Origin: Paralvinella palmiformis | Lineage: Eukaryota > Annelida > Polychaeta > Terebellida > Alvinellidae | Direction of reading: 5' to 3' | Assembly (NCBI GenBank): GCA_025642065.1 | Contig: JAODUP010000126.1 | Coordinates: 431,001 to 495,000 of the forward strand | DNA length: 64,000 nt | Shown here: positions 37,308-49,020 of the stretch, piece after piece | Position numbering within the stretch: position 1 is the stretch's first letter | Layout of the letters: each line of letters opens with the position of its first letter | Translations under genes and position numbers: made by a program | The notes under the pieces: model-generated | What the model saw: the letters and a program-made list of their open reading frames with translations, nothing else | Told to the model about the DNA's origin: nothing | Databases searched by the model: none

Positions 37308-37953
37308 GTGAGTGGTGTCTTCTTTGTTCTTCTGAACATCGTTTAAGTTGCTAGGTTTAAGTTGCTAGAATATTATTGCCCCAAAATAAACACTGTCCAT
37401 AATTAAAATTTTCCTTATCTAATAATTGGTTAGAAGATTTTCCTAGGTTAACTAAAGGTCTTAATTACAGTGTTTCTGTGCAAGTATTAGCCTCAGCTTC
37501 CCAGAAAGTCTCGCTACTAATTCCCAACCCACACGCAACATTATAGATATCCAAATTCATATTATCATGCCATTAAATTGTTCCATTCGACTCTACTTAA
37601 AATCTTCATAGTGCAAGTACAAGTTCAGCCAAGGCTATATTTCTTGGTAAATTAGTTTATATTTAAATTTGATTTACCCCAAGACCCAACCCATACTGGA
37701 ACCTGTCAGGAGCAACAACTGTCACTGTCAAAGCTATAGAATTTCATTAAACCAAAAAGTGTTTTTCAGTACCATAGATTCAAGGGTACATACATAAACA
37801 CATTTGGGAAAGAAAAATATACATTTAATTAACTTTATGTCAATTCTGTAATCTTCATTTCAAATGCCTCTTTCATAACAGGTCACTTTGTCTGATATTT
37901 TCATATAAATATTATATTCTACTTTTGTTAATTAGTCTCATGTACTTATATCA

Positions 37954-37994
<41 letters not shown>

Positions 37995-38501
37995 AATGAT
38001 TCACAGTTAATGTATTATTCTGTGAAATATTACTGATTTATAATCTATTGTGTATAAAGGATAAACAAAACTAGGACAATTGTCTCCATTGTAATGAAGT
38101 TAACAGAAAGCTATTACTTCCTTAACCAGGAAATAAACACTAATACTGAAGACTGTAGCCATCCAAACTGACTGAGCCAGGAAGATATCCATCACTGTAA
38201 TTTATGATGTTCAACATCCAGACATTATAATGTCTTATTTGTTAAGTAAACAATTGTTTTAGACACAAATGACATAAAGTGTAATGTTGTTGCTATACAT
38301 ATATTACTTCTAAATGTATAAATCATGATTTTGTCACCAGACAAAATAGAACAATAATAATAAAAATGGCTGACAGGTAAAACAGTGTGAAAAATTTAAA
38401 TAAAATGTTGAACGACTTATTTATTGCAGTCTGTCTACATTTCACACAATATAAATTACTGTTCTTGATAATTTACTATAAATCATAACATTCATTTTTT
38501 A

Positions 38502-38544
<43 letters not shown>

Positions 38545-39141
38545 AGAGAGAGAGAATGAGTGTGTGTGTGTGTGTGTGTGTGTGTTTACTCATCAATGCT
38601 TGTTCTACTCTAACAATTGGACATGATGTACTTCATTAATTGAGTATATTTAAGTGTGATAGATCCAATATCAATAGAATACCATTTTCAACATATATCA
38701 GTGAAGATTATCATTTGTATTTCTTGGTCAGTTTTCTTAAACTTTCCCATAATATTTGATTTGATTAAAAAATTAATATAAGAAACAATTGATCTTTATT
38801 ACATAGAAACAATATATGTTGACATAACAATGAAAATTATTTATGGAATGGTACAAAAAATATGACAGCGCACACTTGAGGTGTTAACATTTATAGCTCT
38901 TATAATTAATCTGAATGAGGAACTTCATTTCCTTATGTTTAAGTAGCATAACCTCTTGTGTACATATTATTTAATAGTATCCTATTATTATTATTATTAT
39001 TTTTATTATTAGTAGTAATATTCATCACACATTAGATTATAAAGGGTGACTTAATTAGGAGTCAACATCAATGAGCTGTTGTATTTAGTGCCATTAGTAT
39101 TCATCAAGGATGTAGAACATTTCATGTCATATAACACAAAT

Positions 39142-39206
<65 letters not shown>

Positions 39207-40217
39207 AAACAGATTAACCGAAAAAACTGAATTACTAAACAATAAACAGTCAAATTTTACCTTTATGTTTACTGGATCAATAACAGAAATATTATAAACT
39301 ACAATATTCAATTAATTTTCATATTAATAATAATTTGTATTGATTTTGAATAAATTTACTAAAATACTTATATATAATAATTTTAATTTATTTTATTGAA
39401 CCTTCAAAAGAAGAGCATCTAAAATACACATACAGTGAATACATAATACACAGCAATATAATATCAATATAAAGTAATCAGCAACCAGCATACAAAATTA
39501 ACTGGTTGGTTAACAATAAAACATGTTATGTATAAAATGGAAATATTACAAATATTACAAATATATTAGTTAAGAATATTTTAAAATACAATATCATATG
39601 TCAACATTAAAATGGCATCAACAACATATTTAACAAATAACGACCGTAAGGATTATGACTCAACAATAGCTGTCTTATACTGTCTGCTCGCCCATCTTCT
39701 ATAATCATATTTTGTCTTCATTTGAGGATTATCCACTTATAACTACCACGGGGAGTATTTCTTTTCTGAAACTGTACTAATTCGACCAGTTTATATCTTT
39801 ATAATCAATAATAACTATCTCTGTTATTATTACAAAATTGTAAGAAATGTTGACAAAAGAAAAGTACTAACAATAAAAATAGTCAATTATTACACGATGT
39901 TGTGTAATCTCTGTCAGCATCTTATTAAAAACAAAACCTTCAGCAGCCACAAAAGCTAACTTTTTCCTTATCAATGACACTCGTGTAATGTCACAAACTG
40001 ATATGTCAATCCAAAACGTGCAGATTCCGAGTGGATTCACTATTCTCATAATTACTTAGCATACAATCAAATTGAAAAAATTATATTATTAATATGGTTC
40101 CAAAAACTTCCTCATTTCATCTTGAATTCTATCCTTATTGCCTCCCTTATAGAACTTCTTCATCTACTCAGATGATCTATAGTGCCAATTTTCAGTTTGA
40201 TGGCTTTTCCTTTACAG
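37308..40217 (+). other. Intron 1 of the Deltex-like gene
   Basis: A 2.9-kb AT-rich intron. It holds (TA)n arrays at 37957-37990 and 38503-38542, the latter running into (GA)n and (TG)n up to 38584, and a long (CA)n at 39144-39203. No open frame or element I recognise. Confidence 0.75.
39144..39203. repeat. (AC)n microsatellite
   Basis: About 30 perfect units, the longest pure CA run in the window. Confidence 0.95.
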
Positions 40218-40435
40218 CATGAACATCCACATCCTGGCATGCCATACCATGGCACGAGGCGTGTCGCCTATCTACCAAACAATCACGAAGGTCAGAAGGT
40301 CTGTGCCCTGCTCCGACGGGCCTTCAATGCCAGGTTGACGTTTACCATTGGCCAATCTTCTACAACTGGTAAAGATGATCAAGTCATCTGGAATGATATC
40401 CATCACAAAACGCAACTCTCAGGTGGCATGATGTG
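40218..40435 (+). CDS. DTX3L: Deltex-family E3 ligase, exon 2: DTC core
   Basis: Residues 115-186 plus two bases. The acceptor is CTTTACAG|CATGAACATCC, and phase 0 continues GIQT into HEHPHPGMPY, matching the family's GIQ-x-x-EHPNPG signature. Conserved landmarks are YLPNNHEGQKV (132-142), LLRRAFNARLTFTIGQS (145-161) and WNDIHHKT (172-179), whose histidine is part of the ADP-ribose pocket in studied Deltex proteins. I place the donor at TG|GTACGT (40436): this leaves phase 2, which is exactly what exon 3 needs, and gives nine residues between HHKT and GYPDP as in vertebrate family members. A competing GGTGGC donor at 40422 gives the wrong phase. The 47 further codons that stay open are intron. 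Confidence 0.87.
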
Positions 40436-40719
40436 GTACGTCTACCTGTATAAGATAAATTCAGTGACTGCTAGTATTCATCTAGACAGCAACACACGTG
40501 AAATCCATTTTAGTGTTAGAAAATCATTCTTGAAAATAATTGACCTTTTTAGACTTGAGTATGGATTGCCGGCATAATTTCTTCACATCAAATTCCATTT
40601 ATATTTTAACATGCATTATTAGGATAAAATTTTCTATTTTGATATAACATTTGCAAGCATTTAATTCCACTTTTGATGAAATATACTTTGTTAATCTGGC
40701 TTATTTCTGTGCTTTCAAG

Positions 40720-42015
40720 TAGACATGGAGTCAATCCAATTCCGGAATTGGGATTGATTATTTAAAAAAAAATGGAATTGGAATTGAGAAATTTTGAATT
40801 GGAATCGAAGTTTCCTACAAAAACTTTAATCCACAAATTAATTTACTATTTTTACAATGTTAACACTTATATGTGGTGTTATCAATAGACTGGAACCAAA
40901 ATGATCCAGAACTTTGGTTCCTTACTGCTTTGTTTTTTGGGGAGAATCCCCAGGCTGTCACTTATTTGGCACAGCCTCTATGTTGGAGTGGGTGAGAAAC
41001 CTCTTCCTCCACCACTTCCAACGGGAGCAGTAACAGAAAGATGGAGTAGAAATACCACGAGGGAGGTCTTTAACATCCCCCTTTATTTTTAATAATTCAG
41101 TGGAGATGACAGCGCCATTTAACATGGTCAGCCATCCACGATGGTGTGAGCCAAGAAATTAATCTCTAGAAAGGTTTCCACCTCTTGCTGGGATCGAACC
41201 TGTCACCCTTGGGACCAAGTGCCAGGTGCTTAACCACTAGGCCACCGGAGCTCACTTGGTTCCTTTTATATATATATATATATATATATATCAGATATGC
41301 ACATGGATGGCACCCCACCAATTAAATGGTCTGGATAGCATGGGTTCTGCCCACAACGATGTGACACCACCACATAGCCTACCTGTAATCTCTATAGAGA
41401 TATTGCTATTTAAAAATTAATTATTTATCATCTCACTGGGAATGCCAATCTGGAGCAAAAACTGCCCCTCCTCTCTAAAAACTGTGACTACTATAGCGTG
41501 TCCCCAGACCTAACTGTTTTAATAACCATTTGAGATCTTTTGTAAAGTTACCATATATCAGTGGTTTAGTACCCAGCAGGGTTGTGAAAGTAAATACAAG
41601 ATCTAACCCCTGCTCTGCGGGACTAAGCAATAACATTAGTTTTAAGGCTCCTGGACAGTGGAATATAAACACATTTTTGATGATTACAAAATACACTTTT
41701 GTATGGGGATGTACCCAAAACTATGATCCACCATTTGATAAAATCAAATATCTCTTTAGCTAAAAGCGCATTGTGGTTAGCCTTTTGCATTTTTTTACCA
41801 CGTTAACACTTACATGTCGTGTTATCAATATACTGGAACTAAATTGATCCAGAACTTATTTCTTCCATGACAATCCTACTTGGAATATAAACTATTCGGA
41901 GTAGGTATTCCAAGTAGTTACTCGGGAGTACCCACTCATGGTAAAAGGTATTAGGGAAAAAGAGTCAGAAAAAAATGGAATTGGAATTGACAAAATGGAA
42001 TTGATCCCATGTCTG
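40720..42015. mobile_element. hAT-like non-autonomous DNA transposon
   Basis: The ends are inverted: the left end reads TAGACATGGAGTCAATCC and the right end, reverse-complemented, CAGACATGGGATCAATTCC. Both are flanked by the same 8 bases CTTTCAAG (40712-40719 and 42016-42023). An 8-bp target duplication with YAG termini is the signature of the hAT superfamily. Inside are an AATTGG/CCAATT-rich subterminal region on both sides, a direct repeat of about 65 bases (40851-40915 and 41791-41857), a nested SINE and a (TA)n array. No transposase frame is visible, so it would depend on a relative for movement. Confidence 0.65.
40924..41255 (-). mobile_element. tRNA-derived SINE nested in the hAT-like element
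   Basis: Minus-strand SINE flanked by the 10-bp direct repeat TTGGTTCCTT (40914-40923 and 41256-41265). Read on the minus strand, the tRNA-like head has an A box (TGGCCTAGTGG) and B box (GGTTCGATCCC), followed by a body and a 3' tail with GGCTGTGCCAAATAAGTGAC (about 40986-40939). That tail recurs at three other places in the window. The head is close enough to a tRNA to fold one arm but lacks a full cloverleaf. Confidence 0.8.
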
Positions 42016-42344
42016 CTTTCAAGCACGAGTTTAGAACTTTAAAATAAAATATAATAATTCCAATGTCTTCAGACACAACCTTTACAATTTTTGTGTCTAC
42101 TATATTCTGAAGGCTTTTGCTTTCATTGAGAACTTCTTTGAATGCCGTAAGTTTTCTATTTACAATTTAAAAATGTAAACATATTAATGCAAAAAATTGA
42201 TGTAAAAATATTAATGTCAGTGGCTACTTAGCCACTTACGATCATATTTATCAGCAAACAAAGAAGAGATTTTATTCCCATTCATATTGGTTATGTAAAC
42301 ATCCTCCTATAATCCTTGTGTGTAAACCAATGTAAATGTTGTTC

Positions 42345-42512
42345 TTTTACGGTCAGTTTTGTGTACACAGAGACTAAATGTGTCGGTCCCTAAAGCTAAT
42401 GAGGTGAAACAAAACATGAAACACCCTTCTCACATAGCCAGACTGGGATTTGACCCCGAGTGGTGTAGGTCTGTGACTGACCATTCTACCAGTCAGGCCA
42501 CAGAGGCACCCT
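42345..42512 (-). mobile_element. tRNA-derived SINE, family A
   Basis: Minus-strand copy of the family seen at 293-480 and 7149-7321: tRNA-like head with B box GGGGTCAAATCCC, then a shared body (GTGTTTCAT, TCACCTCATTAGC, CATTTAG) and a tail ending in TGACCGTAAAAGAAC. Clear target duplications were not found. Confidence 0.7.
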
Positions 42513-43014
42513 ATATAATGATTTTATGACTTCCCATACAGAATTCTAATGAAGCTAAGTAACGTATTATGTGTTTAGCTAATTGATGGTAATCACTTTG
42601 TTGCATACATTTACCATAAATCAGATTCTACAACGTTTTACCAATTTTCCTTGATGCTCAGAAAATAGGATGTGTTTTTATTATTTTAACCAGTAAGACA
42701 TAGTAATGGGTGTGTGCATAGGGTCCAAAGTTCATTGGTTTAAAGACAGAACACTTCTGTGCCGGGTCATAGTTGTTATAAATCGTATTTGGCATAAATC
42801 ACATTCTAACCTTAGACTTGTCTTATTATTCTGTCCTATAACCAGGGCTGGAAAAGTTATTCCAGGCTTTATAAATAACCCTCTTAGGTAATACTAAACA
42901 CTGTCATGGAAGAAACTCGCTATAGTGAGAATAACTCACAGAAGCTGTACAGTGATACACAGTTATGATTACGCATTTCTATTGCACATTGACAGCCTGT
43001 TCTATGTTGGTTCT

Positions 43015-44730
43015 ATACAGTGCAGACTGTGACATCAAATGCCCAATTGCCATATGGGTCAACCAATGCTGACCTGACTACTTCAGATTGTATTAATAAA
43101 ATGAGTAAAATTCTTGTTAAAAATACCCTTGCCTCTGCTAAATCTGAATATTATAATAAAAAGATCAAAGCATCCAAGGGAAATCAAAGGACTGTTTTCA
43201 GTGTTGTGAATAAAGTATTACATAAAAGTCAAACTGTCCTCCCAAATAATATCAACTCAGATAAAGATATGGCCCATTGTTTTAATAACTTCTTCTGTCA
43301 AAAAATATTAAATATACATAGTGGGTTCTAGTCCAGCACCTTATCACAGGGTACGCCATTGGTAAAAGAGTCCTGCATATCTATGATGGATACATTTGAG
43401 CCTTTTACAGAGACTGATATCAGACAGTTGCTGAAAAAGTCATCTAATGCTTTCTGTGCAGTTGACCCTATGCCTACATGGCTTGTGAAAGATTGTCTGG
43501 ATGTTCTGATAAACCCAATTACAAATATAGTTAATAAATCATTATCTCTGGGTGTTTTCCCAAGATCCATGAAAGCTGCCATTGTAAAACCATTAATAAA
43601 AAACCACACTATGGACTGTAATATTCTAAACAATTACAAACCTGTTTCAAATCTTACATTTTTATCTAAAGTTATAGAAAAGGCAGTTGCTTTCCATCTA
43701 AACAAATATTTAATCAATAATAACTTTAATGAATCACTACAGTCTGCCTATAAAAGTGGTCACAGCACTGAAACAGCCTTGGTTCGAGTGAAAAATGATA
43801 TTATGATGTCAATTGATCAAGGTAAGCCAGTAATACTTGTTCTTCTGGACCTGTCTGCTGCATTTGATAAAGTTGACCATAATGTACTTTTCTCTAAGTT
43901 AAAAGATATGTTTGGTCTGTCAGGTAAAGTACTTGAATGGTTGCGATGCTATCTGGAACAACACTCCCAGAGAGTGTCTGTTCATGGTATTTTATCTGAC
44001 GTTCAGTTTTTGTTATCTGGTGTACCACAGGGTTCAGTTCTTGGTCCTCTGGTTTTCACAATGTATACCCGTCCTCTTGGGATCATTGCGCAGCGATATG
44101 GGTTAAATATCACTTGTATGCTGATGACGCACAGCTGTATATATCACTGGATCCTGACAATGAGTTAAATTTCTTCTCTTCCTTGAAGAATTTAGAACAT
44201 TGTATTGCTGATATTCGGCTATGGATGACTCAAAATCTTCTAAAACTAAATGATAATAAAACAAATATTTTATATTTGGCATCACCACATTGTGTTAAAT
44301 CCCTAAAGACACCAGCATTACAGATGGGTACATCTTCGATTACCCCTAATGGGTCAGTAAAAAATCTAGGGGTTATTTTTGACCAATGTATTAACATGCA
44401 TGAACATGTCACATCAGTATGCCGAGCTGCCTACTACCATCTTAAGAACATCCACTGTTTAAAAGCATTATTGACACAAGAATCACTTGTAACTGTAGTT
44501 CATGCCTTTGTTACATCTCGTATAGACTATTGTAACTCCCTATAACTATCTAATTATAACATTAATCACTTTCAGCGAATTCAGAATTGTGCAGTTTGCA
44601 TAATGACAAATAGAGGAAAAATATGAACATATTACTCCAATTCTACTCACAACTTATAAATTTATCAATGAAAAGACACCTGAATATCTGTGTGAATGGG
44701 TGTCCATTAGAAAGTGACCTGGAAAACTAG
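43015..44730 (+). pseudogene. Decayed CR1/L2-type non-LTR retrotransposon (reverse transcriptase ORF)
   Basis: Broken RT-bearing ORF2 remnant. Visible pieces: a pre-RT linker (43020-43328), the RT fingers and palm (43359-44160) with SGHSTETAL, LLDLSAAFDKVDH (motif A) and LSGVPQGSVLGPL (motif B), then after a frameshift near 44105 the YADDAQLY motif C and thumb (44114-44545) with DNKTNIL and VHAFVTSRIDYCNSL. A stop at 43329 and others after 44545 interrupt it; decayed ORF tail homology continues to about 44730. The motif set is typical of the CR1/L2/Jockey group. No endonuclease domain is present, so the copy is 5'-truncated. It lies in sense orientation inside a host intron. Confidence 0.85.
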
Positions 44731-44852
44731 GGTCATATAGGTCATTCTATAGAAAATGGAATAAATTTGATAGAAAAAACAATTGAACTTGATAAAATGG
44801 AAATAGTGACTTAACCTGCCAGCCATAATTTTATTGTTGTTGATATATAAAA

Positions 44853-45526
44853 AATAATAATAATAATAATAATGTATATTTAATAAAGCGCCCTTACTAG
44901 CAGGAGACATTCAAAGGCGCCGTACAAATAATATGTAATTTAATAATACCCCAAATAATATGTCTGTAAAAAACCCTGTAATGATTTAAAAGATAATAAT
45001 TATTTATCTGTGAAAGCGACCTTAAATAGGTGTGTTTTTAGAAGAGACTTAAAATTTCCAAGAGACGACGCATTTCTAATATTTGCCGGCAACTTATTCC
45101 ACAAAGTTGGGGCTGCAACACTAAACGCACAATCACCATATGATTTGAGCCGAGACACTGGCACCTGCAATAGTATCTGACTGGATGACCTGAGTTTTCG
45201 CGATGACTTTCTAATGGAAACCAGTTCACACAGGTATTCTGGCGCCATATCATTAATAGATTTATAAGTTATTAACAAAATCTTGAAATGAATACGCTGT
45301 CTAACAGGTAGCATAGGGTCAACTGCACAGAAAGTATTAGATGACTTTTTCAGCAACTGTCTGATATCAGTCTCTGTAAAAGGCTCAAATGTATCCATCA
45401 TGGATATGCAGGACTCTTCTATCAATGGCTTACCCATAAGGTGCTGGACTGGAACCCACTATGTATATTTAATATTTTTTTTACAGAAGAAGATATTAAA
45501 ACAATGGGCCATATCTTTATCTGAAT
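44853..45526 (-). mobile_element. Inverted, internally deleted copy of the same LINE
   Basis: Read on the minus strand it begins with sequence nearly identical to 43254-43472 of the plus copy, then jumps at about 45310 straight to the C-terminal end of the ORF (LPVRQRIHFKIL ... APTLWNKLP ... SLLKTHLF), deleting the whole RT core. It ends in a 3' UTR with GGCGCTTTATTAAATATAC followed by (ATT)n, the simple-repeat tail typical of CR1/L2 elements. The join leaves a 145-codon open frame (45000-45437), which is a chimera of LINE pieces rather than a host gene. A 3'-end scrap of the same family lies at 60108-60160. Confidence 0.82.
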
Positions 45527-46231
45527 TGCTTTGTTGAGGCTGGCTCGATCATACCGGCCCTCCCCCCAATTTCATCTGTCCTCGATCTTATTGACCCGTC
45601 CACATCTGGGATAATAAATTGATTGGTGCATGATGCTAGATGATAAAGATCAAATCAAATCGTTATATTGACATCATTGATATGATGTAGTCTAATTAAC
45701 TCGACATGATCCAGAACAATATCTTTAATTTGTCATAAATCATAAATTATATCGGAATAACACATCATGTAAGTTTAATACATTTTACTCTCCAAATAGA
45801 TACTTGTGTAATAGAGACGTATGGGATAATAAATTATGTTAATGTTGTTGGGATTTAGATCTTATTGTACATTGTACTTGGACTATGAGTTTATCCAAAC
45901 CCTGTACCAGGGGGCGCCACCGAACTCGATTCTTTTCTAGGATATTGGCAGTTTAGACGTTTGTAATAATAATAATAATAATAATAATTATTATTATTGA
46001 CCCGCTTTTTTTCTGAAATTAGGCAAATCTTATTGGATCCATATTTTGTGCTTTTTTTAAATTGGTGATTTTGTTTCTAGTTCACAGAGTTAAAAGAATG
46101 CTTAGATAATTTTATAATATTCCTCAAAGACTTATCTATCAGGTAATAAGTTAATAGAGAAGTTGACTAGAGATGAGTGAGAGATATCTGTTAACAACTC
46201 AACAAATGGTGGCATATCTTGTTTATTCCAG

Positions 46232-46301
46232 CTTTGGATATCCTGATCCAACTTACCTGAACCGAGTACAACAGGAACTTGCTTCTAAAGGTATAAAATA
46301 G
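46232..46301 (+). CDS. DTX3L: Deltex-family E3 ligase, exon 3: C-terminal end of DTC
   Basis: A 70-nt terminal exon found by searching for the missing GYPDP motif. The acceptor is GTTTATTCCAG at 46221-46231; the first base completes a Cys codon with exon 2, then FGYPDPTYLNRVQQELASKG and the stop TAG at 46299-46301. This is the classic end of Deltex DTC domains, including the conserved Glu (E202) of the QQEL segment that pairs with the HHKT histidine. Total reconstructed length is 209 residues. Intron 2 is 5.8 kb and crowded with transposons, yet splice sites and frame are intact, so the gene is probably functional. Confidence 0.88.
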
Positions 46302-46316
46302 TATATGAAACCATCC

Positions 46317-46322
46317 AATAAA
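46317..46322 (+). terminator. Poly(A) signal candidate for the Deltex-like gene
   Basis: AATAAA occurs 15 bases after the stop codon. A second AATAAA at 46469-46474 would give a more ordinary 3' UTR of about 190 bases. Either could be used. Confidence 0.4.
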
Positions 46323-46811
46323 TTAAGTATTATGTTGTAGGTAAATATTTAAATTAGCTCAGGAAGTGGATGTTCAATTTTGTTGCTTGAAATGCTGTCA
46401 AATCAGTAAACAAAGTACTATTGTCTTGCGAGAAATGTATTTTGTGATATTCCCAGCTGGTTATAAACAATAAACTTTTACTTAGTGGAGATATTATTGG
46501 CAAATCAGCAATATGAACTCTTTGTTTTAATAATGTCTGACTGTGATTTGTTTAATAAATAAAATGCTTGAAAATTAGAGGCGAAATGTCATTGAAAAGA
46601 TGAATGTATACTTTTATGTATTTTGTGTATAATCCTGTGTTTGCGTGTGATAAGGTAAAGTTTATGTTAAGACATATTGGAAAACATCTAGAAACCTGAA
46701 TCATTTACTAAGTGGTGTATTATGAGTGTGGTATGACCATGTACTGTCCAGGTGGTTGTGGGTGACGTAAAAGTCTACTGCTTTATAAATTCTCTTTATT
46801 CACAAATTAAT

Positions 46812-46990
46812 CAGATGGCCAGGTGGTTAGAGTAGTGCGCTCCAAACCTGCAGGTTCTGGATTCGAATCCGATGTTATTAGGTTTCCCCGGACCCTAGGC
46901 TAGGGTGTCACCCCAAGGCCATATGTCTCGGGTGTGACCAGAACCGAGGTAAAATCAACAACAACTCATCTTTTGTCTATTGTTGTTCTT
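46812..46990 (+). mobile_element. tRNA-derived SINE, distinct body
   Basis: Plus-strand tRNA-like head with A box ATGGCCAGGTGGTTAGAG and B box GGATTCGAATCC (46859-46870), then a non-tRNA body. The 3' boundary is approximate; no target duplication was found. It starts about 0.5 kb downstream of the Deltex-like stop codon. Confidence 0.6.
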
Positions 46991-47639
46991 TCCATTGACC
47001 TGAAAGAAAACTAGACCGTGCACGGACGCCGATTTGATGGCAAACAGGTCCCAACTTTCTGTCGGGGGAAAAAAGAACGTAGATTGCAAAATCAGGTTTA
47101 TAAACATGGCGAATTACCAAGAGTCTTAAATCGAACACTTTGTTTTGGACCACACGTCATGTGAGCCCGTGTCAGTTGACGTTAAATAGTATTCAGATAA
47201 ATCATATTACTCAACAGTGTTTGCTGTTAATCTTTAATTTAATTGTATAAAGCGGTGTTCTGAATAAATTAGGAATTGCTGTTAATAATATCTTTCGAAA
47301 GATGTTAAATGTACGAAAACGTCGTGGTATTAGCACCATGTTGAGGTGTTTTGAGCTTCGGCAAATTATTGAGAGAACGTATTTTAATGATATTATTGTG
47401 ACCAGTGTATACTCACCGACTGTGTTGGATTCTTCATCGTGGATATGTCGGAGAAACATTTTATATGCCTCAGTATTAATCAATTACGTCTATAGTTCTA
47501 AATAAGCAACTGCATATGTGTCGTATTCTCGTTTGCATTTTATTATGTAAATCTGCGATATAACCAATACGTTTTCAAAACAAAAGAAAGTTACGAACTT
47601 TCAGGTGTCTATTTTCCACAAGTAAAAACGTGACAGATA

Positions 47640-49020
47640 AAGTTAGTGTTATCTTCGAATCATTGCTTTTATACGGCCTGCCTATATTTAGGTATGCGTT
47701 TGTGGTGCATCAAACTGCGGTATTTGTCACACCCAGTCTTGTCATGCCTTTCATTCAACCGAAATCTAGCACATCAAACACAACACAACTACTCCCGTCT
47801 CTTGGCTGGTGTCTTCTTTTCTTTCCGCTTCTGCTGTTCCTCTTGTCTCGTTGTCTTCTTGTCCTCTTTAAGCCCAGTGCTTTTTCTTTCCATTTGAGCA
47901 GCTTCCTGTTTCTCTTTAAGTATATAGCATCAATTGACAGGATTTTATGGCCAGTTATTTGCTTTGGTTTACTTATTAACTCCGGATCCAATTTTGGCAT
48001 GCAAAAATTGGCAATAATCTGAATCGTACCGGTGATTTCTACCTCATTGGCTAGTTTTGGCTCTATAAACCAGGATATGTCGTCGGGGAATCCTATCACA
48101 GTGGAACAGTTGATGACCTGAGATCAACCGGAAGTGATGCTAACTGACATGTTGCTGTATCACATTCAACAGCTGCCGAATCATCAACAGAAACAGGCAA
48201 CCAACTGACTCACGAGGTACATGTGCATTGCTGGAATTTGTAGATACCAGCTCACATTCTGCATCAGCAGAAAACAAGTACTGTTGCTGCCTCATTCGGA
48301 ATAATTGGTAAGTTAGCGTAAATATCTGATACTAAGACATCACCATAAACGATTGATGTTTCTGATGATAATTCATTTGCTTTCTTGACGATCCGGGAAA
48401 GAGGTTGATCGCTAGTATTTATTCTTGCTGTCGCAGCCGTATCTGTAGAAGAAATAAACACATTTTGTGGAATCGATGTTGGGTTGCAGGATGTGATTCA
48501 TGTGGACTCTAATTCAGATAAAACATTTGTGCGAATAAACAATTTGATGAACGTTTGATTCAGTGAAGAGCATGCAGATGATTTGTTGATTAAATGGATT
48601 AACCCAGCAGCCATGTAATCACAATATATTGTGTTGTATGTCGTCTGGAAGGGACCAGTCATTGTCCGATCAAGGGGACCAAGGAAATAAGGATAATGGT
48701 AATAATTTCGTGTGAATCCCAAATTGGAATTTCGGGGATGTTCTGTTCCTATGTTCTTCAAACTTTCGAACCACTGATCAGTTCTTCCCAATCCAGGTAT
48801 TATGCTGCCATGTGAACTCGGAGCTGTCTGATGCATCACATGTTTTAAACGAAGTCGGGGTTTGTTTCGTTTATCCTTTGACAATTAACATCGCTGGAAT
48901 GGCAGTTCCAGCTGCGTTGATGTACGCCATCGTGGTTACTGACGCGCGGCTGTTTGCCACCCGATCTGGTAAATTCTTGTGTCCATTTCTGGCACATACC
49001 TTTACCTGTTTCTGTTGAAA
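47640..49020 (-). pseudogene. Unidentified decayed coding remnant
   Basis: Three minus-strand open stretches in a row, 48884-48498 (128 codons, with LKNIGTEHPRNSNLGFTRN and FLGPLDRTMTGPFQTTYN), 48461-48264 and 48099-47755 (SWFIEPKLANEVEITGTIQ), have protein-like composition without simple repeats but are separated by stops. I do not recognise the family. The pattern suggests one ancestral gene broken by several indels, such as an old mobile or viral insertion, but no diagnostic motif is visible. The call could be wrong in strand or extent. Confidence 0.3.

Larger units (their letters stand above)
40436..46231 (+). other. Intron 2 of the Deltex-like gene, filled with mobile elements
   Basis: A 5.8-kb intron containing, in order, a hAT-like element with a nested SINE (40720-42015), a minus-strand SINE (42345-42512), a plus-strand LINE remnant (43015-44730), an inverted internally deleted LINE copy (44853-45526) and a (TAA)n tract (45964-45999). 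Confidence 0.8.

Noticed and set aside
37308..37346. C-terminal VSGVFFVLLNIV of the first Deltex frame
   Set aside because: Intron read-through past ACA|GTGAGT; the family motif continues at 40218.
40436..40577. 47-residue C-terminal extension of the second Deltex frame
   Set aside because: The conserved GYPDP end is in the exon at 46232 with matching phase; the extension has no family similarity.
45000..45437. 145-codon minus-strand frame as a host gene
   Set aside because: Both halves match pieces of the LINE at 43015-44730 or its family; it is an internally deleted LINE copy.
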